Both the position numbers and the translations under genes were made by a program. Below are positions 26,987-35,932 of a stretch of 64,000 nt of DNA, in pieces; the first letter of the stretch is position 1, and each line of letters starts with the position of its first letter. Source of the stretch: Thermophilibacter immobilis (GTDB lineage Bacteria > Actinomycetota > Coriobacteriia > Coriobacteriales > Atopobiaceae); assembly GCF_015277515.1 (NCBI RefSeq), contig NZ_CP063767.1, forward strand, positions 310,001 through 374,000. Reading direction: 5' to 3'. The notes under the pieces were generated by a model that worked only from the letters and a program-made list of their open reading frames with translations, had not been told where the DNA came from and searched no databases.

Positions 26987-28387
26987 CTATGCGCAGAGAG
27001 CCCTGGTGATGCTCGCTGCGGCAGTCTTGCCGGCGCCCATGGCCAGGATGACCGTGGCCGCACCGGTGACGATGTCACCGCCGGCCCAGATGCGCGGGTC
27101 GGACGTGCGGCCGTCCTCGTCGGCGAGGATGTAGCCCCACTTGTTGAGCTTGATGTCGCCAATCATCTTGGCGAACGGGTTGGCGTTGGTGCCGATGGCG
27201 GAGATGGCCACGTCGCAGGGAATCTCCTCGATGGCACCCTCGATGGGCACCGGGCGCCTGCGACCGGACGCATCGGGCGCGCCGAGCTCCATCTTTTGGA
27301 CGCGCACGGCGCAGACGCAGCCGTCCTCGCCCTTGACGAACTCGAGCGGGGAGACGAGCGGCATGACCTCGACGCCCTCGGCCTTGGCGTGGTGCAGCTC
27401 GGCGCGACGGGCGGGCATCTCCTCCTCGGAGCGGCGATACGCGATGACGGCGCGCTCGGCGCCCAGGCGCTTGGCGGTGCGCACGGCGTCCATGGCCACG
27501 TTGCCGCCGCCAAAGACCACGACGTTCGTGCCGTGCTTGGTGGGCGTGTCGTAGGTGGGGAACTTGTTGGCCTTCATCAGGTTCACGCGGGTGAGGTACT
27601 CGTTCGCGAAGAAGACGTTGGGCAGGTTCTCTCCCGGCACGTTCAAGAACTTGGGCAGACCGGCGCCCGTGGCCACGTAGATGGCGTCGTAGCCGGCCTC
27701 GAAGAGCTCCTCGGCATCCGTGATGCGACCCACGACGCTGTTGAACTCGAACTTGACGCCCAGCTCCTCGAGGCCGTCGATCTCGCGCTTGACGACCGCC
27801 TTGGGAAGACGGAACTCGGGGATGCCGTAGACGAGCACGCCGCCGCCGGTGAAGAAGGCCTCGAAGACCGTCACGTCAAAGCCGTTGCGCGCGAGCTCGC
27901 CTGCGCAGGCGATGCCGGAGGGGCCGGAGCCCACGACGGCGACCTTCTTGCCGTTCTTGGGGGCCATCTGGGGCTTGGAGGCCAGGTCGGGCTGGTCGCC
28001 CAGGAAGCGCTCCAGCTGGCCGATGGCCACGGGGTCGCCCTTCTTGCCGCGGATGCACTTGCCCTCGCACTGGTTCTCCTGGGGGCAGACGCGACCGCAG
28101 ATGGCCGGCAGCATCGACTCCTCGCGGATGACGTCGAGCCCGCCGCCGAAGTCCTCGTCGCGAATCTTCTCGATGAACTTGGGGATGTTGATGTTGACGG
28201 GGCAGCCGTCGACGCAGAGGGGCTTCTTGCAGTCCAGGCAGCGATCCGCCTCGGCGAGCGCCATCTCCTTGGTGAATCCCTTGTCGACCGAGCGGAAGTC
28301 GCAGGCGCGCTCGGCGGCCGGCTCCTCGTTGTCTGCGGTGCGCGGGGACTTCATGTTGGGAACAAAGCGACCGTTTATCTGTGGCAT
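26987..28387 (-). CDS. nfnB: Flavin/iron-sulfur subunit of NADH-dependent ferredoxin:NADP oxidoreductase (GltA/GltD-like)
   Basis: 466 residues. The N-terminal iron-sulfur part has CLDCKKPLCVDGCPV and CGRVCPQENQCEGKCIRG, the two-cluster motif of GltD-type proteins. Then come the FAD site VAVVGSGPSGIACAGELA, VYGIPEFRLPK, the NADP site VVVFGGGNVAMDAVRTA with YRRSEEEMPARR, and the terminal FAD motif IWAGGDIVTGAATVI. Alone it would be called glutamate synthase small subunit, but no gltB large subunit is near. It overlaps by 13 bases a PyrK-like flavoprotein gene, which is the NfnA-NfnB arrangement. NfnAB bifurcates electrons from NADPH to NAD and ferredoxin, or runs in reverse. The older name for such pairs is sulfide dehydrogenase SudAB. 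Confidence 0.85.
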   Translation of the reverse strand: MPQINGRFVPNMKSPRTADNEEPAAERACDFRSVDKGFTKEMALAEADRCLDCKKPLCVDGCPVNINIPKFIEKIRDEDFGGGLDVIREESMLPAICGRVCPQENQCEGKCIRGKKGDPVAIGQLERFLGDQPDLASKPQMAPKNGKKVAVVGSGPSGIACAGELARNGFDVTVFEAFFTGGGVLVYGIPEFRLPKAVVKREIDGLEELGVKFEFNSVVGRITDAEELFEAGYDAIYVATGAGLPKFLNVPGENLPNVFFANEYLTRVNLMKANKFPTYDTPTKHGTNVVVFGGGNVAMDAVRTAKRLGAERAVIAYRRSEEEMPARRAELHHAKAEGVEVMPLVSPLEFVKGEDGCVCAVRVQKMELGAPDASGRRRPVPIEGAIEEIPCDVAISAIGTNANPFAKMIGDIKLNKWGYILADEDGRTSDPRIWAGGDIVTGAATVILAMGAGKTAAASITRALCA

Positions 28388-29217
28388 GCGCAGTTCGCCT
28401 CCTCATAGGCCTTGAGGGCCTGGCCCTCCTCGGTACGGTATGCGGCCTGACGGGCGCGCAGGTCGTTCCAGTCGACCTTGGTGGCGTCGAAGTCGGGGCC
28501 GTCGACGCAGGCGAACTTCGTCACGCCGTCGACCTCGACGCGGCAGCAGCCGCACATGCCCGTGCCGTCGACCATGATGGGGTTGAGCGACGCGGTGATG
28601 GGGGTCCCGTACTTCTCGGCCGTGAGGGCGGAGAACTTCATCATGGGCACGGGGCCCACGCAGAAGACGTGGTCGACGGCCTTGGCCTCGAGCAGTCGCT
28701 CGAGCGGCGCGGTGACGACGCCCTTCTCGCCATAGGAGCCGTCGTCTGTGGTGATGTGAACGTGATCGTCGTCGAGGACCTCGCGGAACTGGTCCTCGAG
28801 CAGGAGCAGGTCCTTGGTGCGGGCTCCCATGATGGCATGGACCTCGTGGCCCGTGGCCTTGAGCTGGCGCGCGACGGGAAAGGCGATGGCAAGGCCCACG
28901 CCGCCGCCGATGACGGCCCACGTGCCCTCGCTCATCTCGGTCGGGCGGCCCAGGGGACCGGTGACGTCGGTGAGGTAGTCCCCCTCCTCAAAGGAGGAGA
29001 GCATCTCGGTCGTCTTGCCGATCACCATGAAGATGAACTCGACCCAACCCTCCTCGGCGTTCCAGTCCGCGAACGTGAACGGGACGCGCTCGCCCGTCTC
29101 GTTGGCGCGAATCATGAGGAACTGGCCGGCGTGAGCGTGCTTGGCCATGCCGGGTGCCTCGATGCGGAACTTGAACACCTTCTCCGAGAACTGTGTCTTA
29201 TCGAGGATCTTGTACAT
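28375..29217 (-). CDS. nfnA: FAD/NAD-binding [2Fe-2S] subunit of the same oxidoreductase (PyrK-like)
   Basis: 280 residues. N-terminal FAD domain: HAHAGQFLMIRANETGERVP and PFTFADW. NAD domain: WAVIGGGVGLAIAFPVARQL and VFCVGPVPMMK. The [2Fe-2S] ligands lie in DGTGMCGCCRVEVDG and FACVDGPDFDA (four Cys), the pattern of sulfide-dehydrogenase/NfnA beta subunits; PyrK has a related but different spacing. It is the promoter-proximal gene of the pair and overlaps nfnB, so the subunits are co-translated. No pyrD lies nearby, which argues against dihydroorotate dehydrogenase. The complex would be cytoplasmic and balances NADPH, NADH and ferredoxin in an anaerobe. Confidence 0.87.
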   Translation of the reverse strand: MYKILDKTQFSEKVFKFRIEAPGMAKHAHAGQFLMIRANETGERVPFTFADWNAEEGWVEFIFMVIGKTTEMLSSFEEGDYLTDVTGPLGRPTEMSEGTWAVIGGGVGLAIAFPVARQLKATGHEVHAIMGARTKDLLLLEDQFREVLDDDHVHITTDDGSYGEKGVVTAPLERLLEAKAVDHVFCVGPVPMMKFSALTAEKYGTPITASLNPIMVDGTGMCGCCRVEVDGVTKFACVDGPDFDATKVDWNDLRARQAAYRTEEGQALKAYEEANCACHR

Positions 29218-29318
29218 TAACCGAACTCCTCTCCTGCCTCACATGCCCATGCCAAAGGCCCGCCCACTCCCCCCGAAGCGGTTGCGGCAGCGTGACCAAA
29301 CGGCATTCTACATAGCAA

Positions 29319-29324
29319 ATTATA
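29319..29324 (-). promoter_or_regulatory. -10 box upstream of nfnA
   Basis: A perfect TATAAT on the minus strand lies about 100 bases before the nfnA start in a locally AT-rich stretch. The region 17-18 bases further upstream has no good TTGACA match, so the -35 is unclear. Confidence 0.4.
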
Positions 29325-29364
29325 CGCTCACGCCCGCATATTTCTTTGGGGCCAGACGAGAAGA

Positions 29365-29946
29365 TCAGAACTTATCTGAGGGGGGTCCCGTGGTGAGAAG
29401 GTCCTGCGTTACGTCGCAGGCGCGCGCGACCGCGGCCTCGAAGTCGGCGAGAAAGTCGCCCTTGAGCTCGCGCAGGACGTAGTCGGCCACGCCCATGCGC
29501 CCGGGCGGCCGTCCGATGCCCAGCTGCACGCGAACGAAGTCGCGGCTGCCCAGCTTGTCGGCAATCGAGCGCAGGCCGTTATGGGCGTTGAGGCCTCCCC
29601 CCACCTTCACGCGCACCTCGCCGGTCGCGAGGTCGACCTCGTCGTGGATGACCAGAATCTGCCCCGGCATGACGCGATGGGCGCGCGCGAGCTTGGAGAG
29701 GGGCCCCCCGCTCGTGTTCATGTAGCTCATCGGCTTGGCGAGAAGGACCGTGCGCACCTCGCCGTCCGCGTCTTTCCAGTCGAGCGCGGCGACCTGCGCG
29801 CCCGCCTCGCTCTTCCAGTAGCGCACGGCATGACGCTGGGCCAGGGCGTCCACCACGGCAAAGCCGGCGTTGTGGCGCGTGTGCGCGTACGCGGCGTCGG
29901 GGTTGCCGAGACCGCAGACGATCATGAGGGGGCGGCTCTGGGACAT
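29365..29946 (-). CDS. pth: Peptidyl-tRNA hydrolase
   Basis: 193 residues from the ATG at 29946, after GAGAGGCCCC. GLGNPDAAYAHTRHNAGFAV contains the catalytic His, NLAKPMSYMNTSG-like LLAKPMSYMNTSGGPL the substrate Asn, and HDEVDLATGEVRVKVGGGLN the Asp and the GG loop, followed by AHNGLRSI. It releases peptides from tRNA after ribosome drop-off. It lies downstream of prs, from which a terminator separates it. Confidence 0.95.
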   Translation of the reverse strand: MSQSRPLMIVCGLGNPDAAYAHTRHNAGFAVVDALAQRHAVRYWKSEAGAQVAALDWKDADGEVRTVLLAKPMSYMNTSGGPLSKLARAHRVMPGQILVIHDEVDLATGEVRVKVGGGLNAHNGLRSIADKLGSRDFVRVQLGIGRPPGRMGVADYVLRELKGDFLADFEAAVARACDVTQDLLTTGPPSDKF

Positions 29947-29980
29947 GGGGCCTCTCTTGCGGGCGGCGTGCTCGTAATGG

Positions 29981-30007
29981 GAAAAGGGGCCGCCCGAAGG
30001 CGGCCCC
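29981..30007 (-). terminator. Rho-independent terminator after prs
   Basis: A perfect 9-bp stem with loop CGAA (29986-30007) is followed on the minus strand by TTTTC. It lies 12 bases past the prs stop. Confidence 0.85.
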
Positions 30008-30018
30008 TGACGCGCGAA

Positions 30019-31014
30019 CTAGAGGTTGAGGTTGCCGCCGAAGATCTCGGAGACGGATTTGCGCAGGTAGACGCTGTTGATGGCCTCGGCGAGCTCGTTG
30101 GCGACCGAGATCATCTTGATCTTGGAGCCGGGCTTGTTGGCCTCGTCGCACGGGATGATGTCGGTGACCACGCACTCCTCGATGGGGGCGTTTTGCAGGC
30201 GCTCGAGCGCCTCGCCGGAGAAGATGCCGTGGGTGGCGGAGACGTAGATGTCGCCGGCGCCCATGTCCTTGAGCTTGCAGACCGACCCGCACAGGGTGCC
30301 CGCCGTGTCAATCATGTCGTCGTTGACGATGCAGGTCTTGCCCTTGATGTCGCCGATGATGCCCATGACCTCGGACGTGTTGTGTCGGGGACGGCTCTTG
30401 TGGGCGATGGCCACCTCGCAGCCCAGGTAGTCGGAGAGCTTCTTGGCGGCCTTGGCGCGACCCATGTCCGGGGAGACCACGACGGTGTTGTCCCAGTCGA
30501 AGCCCTTCCCCTTGAAGTAGTCCCCCAGGAGGTAGAGGGCCGTGAGGTGTGTCACGGGGACGTCGAAGAAGCCCTGGATCTGGCCCTGGTGCAGGTCGAT
30601 CGTGATGACCTGGTCCACGCCGGCGGCCTCGAGGAGGTTGGCCACGAGGCGCGCGGTGATGGGCTCGCGCGCGGCGGCCTTGCGGTCCTGGCGGGCGTAG
30701 CAGTAGTGGGGGAGCACGGCGGTGAACTTGGAGCAGGAGGCGCGCTTGGCGGCGTCCGTGGCGATGAGCGTCTCCATGAGGAGGTCGTTGACGTTCTCGC
30801 CGGCGAGCGACTGGATGAAGAAGACGTCGTCGCCGCGGACCGACTCGTCGTAGCGGGCGTAGATCTCCCCGTTGGCGAACTTCTCGATCTTGAGGCCCTG
30901 GAGCTCGAGGTGAAGGATGTCCGCGATCCTCTGGGAGAGCCCGGGGTTGCCCGTGCCGGTGTAGAGTTTGATCTCCTTCTTCAGAGGAATCGGTTCACAC
31001 AGGTTCTCGTACAT
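30019..31014 (-). CDS. prs: Ribose-phosphate pyrophosphokinase
   Basis: 331 residues. The class-I PRPP synthetase features are IKLYTGTGNPGLSQRIADIL, RPPxxxxx-type YCYARQDRKAAAREPITARL (ATP loop), TIDLHQGQIQGFFDVPV, VVVSPDMGRAKAAKKLSDYL (catalytic flexible loop) and the PRPP site CIVNDDMIDTAGTL. It makes PRPP for nucleotides, NAD and histidine. It follows glmU with only 0-4 bases between them, the common glmU-prs order, and should share its transcript. Confidence 0.95.
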   Translation of the reverse strand: MYENLCEPIPLKKEIKLYTGTGNPGLSQRIADILHLELQGLKIEKFANGEIYARYDESVRGDDVFFIQSLAGENVNDLLMETLIATDAAKRASCSKFTAVLPHYCYARQDRKAAAREPITARLVANLLEAAGVDQVITIDLHQGQIQGFFDVPVTHLTALYLLGDYFKGKGFDWDNTVVVSPDMGRAKAAKKLSDYLGCEVAIAHKSRPRHNTSEVMGIIGDIKGKTCIVNDDMIDTAGTLCGSVCKLKDMGAGDIYVSATHGIFSGEALERLQNAPIEECVVTDIIPCDEANKPGSKIKMISVANELAEAINSVYLRKSVSEIFGGNLNL

Positions 31015-32409
31015 CTACGCGTTGTCCCTTCTCAGCCGGTCGAGTCGCTTGGCAGCGTACCCCTCTACTATGCGCTCCTCGTTGCGCTCAAGGGCGAGCG
31101 CGCCCGAGGGAACGTCGTGCGTGATGCAGGAGCTGGCGCCTACGAGCGCGCCGTCGCCGATGGTGACGGGGGCGACCATCATGGTGTCGGAGCCCACGAA
31201 GACGTCGTTGCCGATGGTGGTGCGGTGCTTGTGGACGCCGTCGTAGTTGCAGGTGATGGAGCCCGCGCCGATGTTGACGCCCGAGCCCATGGTGGTGTCG
31301 CCGATGTAGGAGAGGTGGGGGACCTTGGAGCCCACGCCGATGGTGGAGTTCTTGATCTCGACGTGCGTGCCCACGTGGGCACGGTCGAGCAGGTGCGCCC
31401 CGGGGCGCAGGTAGGCGCGCGGCCCCACGGTGACGTTCTTCTCGATGGTGGCCTGGATGCCCACGGTCTCCTCGACGGAGCTGCCGTCGCCCACCGAGCA
31501 GTCGGTGAGGCGGGTGTTGGGGCCCACGACGCAGCCCTCTCCCACGTGGGTCTGGCCCCAGAGCATGGTCTGGGGGAGGAGCTCGGTGTCGCGCCCCACG
31601 GTGGCGTCGGGCCCCACCCAGACGAGCGAGGGGTCGAGCATGGTGACGCCCTCGGCCATGAGGCGCTCGTTCGTGCGATCGCGCGCGATGCAGGAGAGCT
31701 GGGCGAGCTGGGCGCGCGAGTTCACGCCGAGAAGCTCGTTGGTGTCGGTGGCCTCGATGGCGCTCACGCGCTCGCCGTGTGCCTGCAGGATCTCGACCAT
31801 GTCGGTGAGGTAGAGCTCGTGCTGGGCGTTGGCGCAGGAGAGCTCGCTGATGTGCGCGGCGAGGGTGGCGGCGTCGAACGCATAGAAGCCGGGGTTGCAG
31901 GAGCGTAGGTTCCGGTCCTGCTCGGGGCTGCAGTCCTTCTGCTCGATGATGCGCGCGACGGAGCCGTCCGCAGCAAACTCGAGGCGACCGTAGCCGGTGG
32001 GGTCCTCGGGAACCCAGGTGAGCATGGCCTCTGCGGCACCCTCGCGCTCGACGGAGTCAGCGAGGCGTCGGATGGTGTCGGGCTCCACGAGGGGTGCGTC
32101 GCCGTAGAGAACGACGAGTGTCCCCTGCGTGAGGTGCGCCTCCCCGAGGGCGACCTTCACGGCGTGGCCGGTGCCCCGGCGCTCGGCCTGCTCGACGAAC
32201 TCGATGTCCTTCTCGGCGGCAAGACAGTCGCGCACCTCAGAGGCACCATGGCCCACGACCACGACGATGCGCTCGGCGCCGGCCGCGCGCGCGGCGCGCG
32301 TGACCCACGAGACGAGCGGACGGTCGAGGAGATTATGAGTGACCTTGGGGTGGCGGGACTTCATGCGCGTTCCCTCGCCGGCAGCGAGGATAATCGCGGT
32401 CATGGGCAT
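31015..32409 (-). CDS. glmU: Bifunctional UDP-N-acetylglucosamine pyrophosphorylase / glucosamine-1-phosphate N-acetyltransferase
   Basis: 464 residues, start after GGAGGATCACACCA. The N-terminal uridyltransferase has AIILAAGEGTRMKSRHPKV, QAERRGTGHAVKVAL, VLYGDAPLV and GVNSRAQLAQL. From about residue 255 the left-handed beta-helix runs as hexapeptide repeats (VGDGSSVEETVGIQATI, VGTHVEIKNSTIGVGSKV), and HLSYIGDTTMGSGVNIGAG holds the acetyl-CoA and active-site region. It completes UDP-GlcNAc synthesis begun by glmS and glmM. Confidence 0.95.
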   Translation of the reverse strand: MPMTAIILAAGEGTRMKSRHPKVTHNLLDRPLVSWVTRAARAAGAERIVVVVGHGASEVRDCLAAEKDIEFVEQAERRGTGHAVKVALGEAHLTQGTLVVLYGDAPLVEPDTIRRLADSVEREGAAEAMLTWVPEDPTGYGRLEFAADGSVARIIEQKDCSPEQDRNLRSCNPGFYAFDAATLAAHISELSCANAQHELYLTDMVEILQAHGERVSAIEATDTNELLGVNSRAQLAQLSCIARDRTNERLMAEGVTMLDPSLVWVGPDATVGRDTELLPQTMLWGQTHVGEGCVVGPNTRLTDCSVGDGSSVEETVGIQATIEKNVTVGPRAYLRPGAHLLDRAHVGTHVEIKNSTIGVGSKVPHLSYIGDTTMGSGVNIGAGSITCNYDGVHKHRTTIGNDVFVGSDTMMVAPVTIGDGALVGASSCITHDVPSGALALERNEERIVEGYAAKRLDRLRRDNA

Positions 32410-32502
32410 TGGTGTGATCCTCCAATAACGTATGTCCCAGCAGGAATCACCCTCATACTAGCGCACGGGACGCCCGCTCTAGGAGAGGAGCCGCCCCTTC
32501 CT

Positions 32503-33267
32503 TCAGATTACCTCGGTTCCCGTCGCCTGGCAGCGCTGAACCAGATCGGCGCTCAGCTGCCCATCCGAGACGATGGCGTCGACGTCCTCGAGGTCGCAGA
32601 CGGTAAACGTGCTGCGCCGCCCGAGCTTCGAGGTGTCCATGAGCATGATGACCTGCTCGGCCTGGTGGATGCAGGCCTGCTTGAGCTCGCACTCCTCGTC
32701 GGAGCCACAGTAGAAGGTCCCGCTCTCGCTCACGCTGGTGACGCCAATGAAGGCCTGGTCGAAGACGAGTGAGTTGATGCTGCGGATGGTGCTGCTGCCC
32801 GACAGGCTCATGCTGTAGCGGTTGAGGTGGCCGCCCGGGACGATGACGCTCGGCTTCTCGAGGCGCGCGAGCTCAGAGAGGCACGAGATGCCCGTCGTGA
32901 AGACGATGAGCCTCTCGTCCGGGAGCGCGCCGGCCAAAGCCGTGGTCGTGCTGCCCGAGTCGAGGAAGATCGTGGTGTCAGAGCGTACGAGCGAGGCGGC
33001 CTTCTCGGCGATGGCGATCTTTGCGGTGACGTTGCGCGTCTGTCGTGCGGCAAGAAGGTCGTCGGTTCCCACGGCGTAGCCCACCGAGCGCGCGCCGCCA
33101 TGCACGCGGATGAGGCGGCGCTCGTCGTCGAGGGCCTTGAGGTCGGTGCGCAGCGTCATCTCGGAGACGTCGGGCAGCTCATGCTTTATCTGCGCAAACG
33201 TCACGCTGCCCTCCGTGTTGGTGAGCAGGACGATTTTCTCGCGACGCTCGTTCATGTCCAGGCTCAT
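32503..33267 (-). CDS. DeoR/GlpR-family sugar-responsive repressor
   Basis: 254 residues. The N-terminal HTH reads NERREKIVLLTNTEGSVTFA and VSEMTLRTDLKALDDERRLI, ending in the family's RVHGGA wing. The C-terminal DeoRC isomerase-like domain has TIFLDSGSTTTALAGAL, the sugar-phosphate loop. Such regulators usually control a neighbouring PTS or sugar pathway. Here the neighbours are halves of a polyol dehydrogenase and of a mannitol-type PTS, so a hexitol phosphate effector is likely by context only. If those genes are truly broken it may have lost its targets. Confidence 0.88.
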   Translation of the reverse strand: MSLDMNERREKIVLLTNTEGSVTFAQIKHELPDVSEMTLRTDLKALDDERRLIRVHGGARSVGYAVGTDDLLAARQTRNVTAKIAIAEKAASLVRSDTTIFLDSGSTTTALAGALPDERLIVFTTGISCLSELARLEKPSVIVPGGHLNRYSMSLSGSSTIRSINSLVFDQAFIGVTSVSESGTFYCGSDEECELKQACIHQAEQVIMLMDTSKLGRRSTFTVCDLEDVDAIVSDGQLSADLVQRCQATGTEVI

Positions 33268-33366
33268 GGGGTCGTCCTTTCAGGCAAAAGGGAGGCTGCT
33301 CCCATCGTCGCACAAATGCGGGGTCTGCGCGCCGGCAGAGTGGCAGGACAACTCCCCATTCCACGA

Positions 33367-33413
33367 AGGCGAGGGGAGCGTCCCATCGAGCGTGCGGGAC
33401 GATCCCCTCGCCT
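33367..33413 (-). terminator. Long stem-loop between dehydrogenase fragment and DeoR gene
   Basis: AGGCGAGGGG...CGTCCC at 33367-33384 pairs with GGGACG...CCCCTCGCCT at 33396-33413, an 18-bp stem with one small mismatch region and an 11-base loop. No T run follows on either strand. It may attenuate read-through into the regulator or stabilise mRNA ends. Confidence 0.45.
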
Positions 33414-33439
33414 GAGGCCCTGTGGTGCGGGGTGAAGCC

Positions 33440-34160
33440 TTACCCCTCGTCGGGCCAGTTGGAGAGAAGGAAGCGCTCGGCCTCCGGATTCCACAGCCCG
33501 TTGTGGGCGTCGACGATGTCGGCGAGCGTGGTGAAGCGCTCGTCTCCGGTCTTCTCACCCTGGGCGCGCAGCTCGTCCAGGGCGATGAGCGGCAGCGTGA
33601 TGTGGGTGTAGATGAGCTTCTTGCCTCCGGGGATCTTGGGCAGGGTCAGCGTGGCGTCGGGTGCCGCGTCGAGGCCGCCGATGTGGGTCACCATGACGGC
33701 GGGGTCGAGGCGCCCGTCCGCCGTGAGCTCGAGCGACTCGATCATGTCGTCGGTGTTGCCCCCGGTGGTGCCCATGACGTGCGTTGAGTTGTAGTGCACG
33801 TCATAGAAGTTCATAGGTGCCGAGAAGTTCTTGTCGGTGGGGCCGGCAAAGAAGTTGAGGCAGCCGTCGCGCCCGAGGATCGCGCTGCACAGCGTCACGA
33901 CGGGTGCGACGGGAGCGTAGCAGAGCACGTCGTCGTAGCCCTTCCCGTCCGTGATGGCCCGCAGGAGGCCGGCAGGGTCGTCCGTCTCGCCGGTGTTCGC
34001 GAAGTGCACCTCGACGCCCTCCTCGGCCTTGATGGTGGCGGGGTCGAAGAGCTGGGCGGCGCGGTCGAGGCGCTCCTGGTTGATGTCGGCAACGGTCAAG
34101 ATGGCCGGCTTGCGGCCGCAGTGAAGCGCATAGGTGATCGCGCCCAGGCCCATGGGAGCC
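33440..34160 (-). pseudogene. Zinc-type sugar-alcohol (phosphate) dehydrogenase, 3' half
   Basis: The minus-strand frame carries the C-terminal Rossmann half of a medium-chain dehydrogenase: APMGLGAITYALHCGRKP at the nucleotide site, ILTVADINQERLDRAAQLFD, VLCYAPVAPVVTLCSAILG, DGCLNFFAGPTDK, and an end in WNPEAERFLL. This looks most like sorbose-1-phosphate reductase/sorbitol-type dehydrogenases. The zinc-binding N-terminal half is absent; at about 34150 the sequence switches to a PTS gene running the other way. The remaining frame has no credible start, so I treat it as broken. Confidence 0.8.
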
Positions 34161-35726
34161 ATGATCATGGGCCCGCTCGCTGGTTGGCTTATCAAGCGTT
34201 GGGACGCGTGGGCCAAGACCTGGACACCCGCCGGCTTCGAGATGCTCGTGGACAACTTCTCGCTTGGCATCATCGGTCTCCTGCTGACCATCTTTAGCTT
34301 CTTTGCCGTGGGACCCTTCATGGGAGCGATCCTTACCGTCCTCATGGCGGGCGCGCAGATCCTTGCCGAGCACGGCCTGATGCCGCTTCTGGCCGTCTTC
34401 ATTGAGCCCGCCAAGGTGCTCTTCCTCAACAATGCCATCAATCACGGCATCTTCAGCCCCATCGGCATGCAGCAGGTCGAGGAGGCCGGCCGCTCGATCA
34501 TGTACATGCTCGAGGCCAACCCCGGCCCCGGCTTGGGCGTTCTTCTTGCCTATGCCCTCTTTTGCAAGGACGACAGCACGAGGCAGTCTGCCCCCGGTGC
34601 CATAATCATTCACTTCTTTGGGGGCATCCACGAGATCTACTTCCCCTACGTGCTCATGAACCCCAAGGTCATCATCGCCCCCATCGTGGGCAACGCCTGC
34701 GCCATCCTGTGGTTCTCCCTGACGGGATGCGGCCTCGTCGCCCCGGCGTCTCCCGGCTCGATCATCTCGTTCATCGCGATGTGCCCGGCCGACAAGATCG
34801 TGTTCACGCTCATCGGCGTGGCCATCGCCGCCGGCGTCTCCTTCGTCATCGCCATGCCGATCGTGCGCACGGCCGACGTGAAGATCGAGGGTACGGACGA
34901 GGCGGGCTTTGAGCTTCCCCGGACCACCGTCGATCCCACGGCCGTTCTTGCGGGCGTCTCCACCGTCGTGTTCGCCTGTGACGCGGGCATGGGCTCCTCC
35001 GCCATGGGCGCCACCCGCTTTGGCAAGCGCATCCAGCAGCTGAGACCTGACATCACGGTCGTGCACAGCTCCGTCGACGAGGTCCCCTCCAACGCGGATG
35101 TGGTCGTGTGCCAGAAGGCCCTTGCCGAGCGCGCCCGTCAGAGCTCTCCCGCGAACGCTCAGATCGTCGTCATCAACAACTTCATGAAGGACCCCGCGCT
35201 TGACGCGCTGGAGTCCCAGCTTACCGTTAACGTGGCCGAGCAGCCCGCCGCCAAGGCGGCAACCGAGGCAGCCTCCGCAGCCATTGCCACAGACGTCAAG
35301 GTCGCCGACAAGGTCATGGTCCCCGAGGGAGTCCGCCTTGGCCTGACGGGCACCGATCGCGAGGAGGCCGTGCGCGCCTGTGGCCAGGTCCTCGTCGAGC
35401 AGGGATGCGTCGACGAGGAGTATGTGGAGGCCATGGTCGAGCGCGACCGCGAGGTCTCGGTCTACATCGGCAACGGCGTCGCCATCCCGCACGGCACGAA
35501 CGAGGCCAAGCGCCACATCAAGAGGACGGGTGTGGTGGCCCTGCAGTACCCGAACGGCATCAAGTTCGCGGACGGAACCGCCTACGTCCTCTTTGGCATT
35601 GCCGGCCTGGGCGACGAGCACCTGGAAATCCTTGCCAAGATCGCAAGTGCCTGCGGGGACGAGAAAATGGCCTCCGCACTGAGCACCTCGACGAGCGTCG
35701 ATGATTTCCTGAGGATCCTGAACTAG
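34147..35726 (+). pseudogene. Mannitol/hexitol-type PTS EIICBA, lacking the N-terminal part
   Basis: From MGAMIMGPLAGWLIKRW on, the frame matches the mannitol EIIC domain from about residue 100 of a normal MtlA, through FLNNAINHGIFSPIGMQQ and FFGGIHEIYFPYVLMNPK, the GGIHE sugar-binding motif. EIIB follows with the phosphorylated Cys in VVFACDAGMGSSAMGATRF. A linker rich in Ala leads to an EIIA with the active His in VAIPHGTNEAKRHI. The first two or three membrane segments are missing because the gene abuts the opposing dehydrogenase half. EIIB and EIIA look intact; import is unlikely with this EIIC. A GTG at 34134 could start a chimeric product. Confidence 0.85.
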
Positions 35727-35738
35727 AGGAAACCGCGT

Positions 35739-35779
35739 GAGGCCCCGTCGCGAGATGACGCACGCGGCGGGGCCTTTTT
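35739..35779 (+). terminator. Rho-independent terminator after the PTS gene
   Basis: AGGCCCCGTCGCG pairs with CGCGGCGGGGCCT across a 12-base loop, followed by TTTTTC. It lies 13 bases after the PTS stop. Confidence 0.9.
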
Positions 35780-35818
35780 CATGAGAATGCATGCTGAGAC
35801 GTCGCGCCGTTTGCGAGA

Positions 35819-35893
35819 TGGCAGGGGTAGTAGGATTCGAACCCACATTCCGGGCACCAAAAACCCGTGTCCTAGCCATTGGACGATACCCCT
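35819..35893 (-). tRNA. tRNA-Gln (anticodon UUG)
   Basis: The minus strand gives a full cloverleaf. The acceptor is AGGGGTA/TACCCCT, and the D-loop contains AATGGCTAGGA. The anticodon stem CGGGT/GCCCG has loop TTTTGGT with UUG at positions 34-36. The T arm is GTGGG-TTCGAAT-CCTAC. G is the discriminator, and CCA is encoded at 35821-35819. It is a single gene between the PTS terminator and the AlbA_2 gene. No attachment-site duplication was found next to it. Confidence 0.95.
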
Positions 35894-35932
35894 GTGTGCC
35901 GTGCGACAGCAGGATTGTAACAGAGGCAGAGG

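Noticed and set aside
26987-28387. Annotation as glutamate synthase (gltBD)
   Set aside because: No large subunit is present and the overlapping partner is a PyrK/NfnA-like flavoprotein.
26657-28408. A 583-residue plus-strand frame starting in the groEL terminator
   Set aside because: It covers repeats and the antisense of nfnB; no ribosome site or domain.
29581-31908. A 775-residue plus-strand frame
   Set aside because: It is antisense to pth, prs and glmU and has no recognisable domain.
35819-35893. tRNA-Gln as an integration site for the integrase-bearing element
   Set aside because: No duplicated tRNA 3' end or integrase is adjacent; the integrase remnant is 31 kb away.
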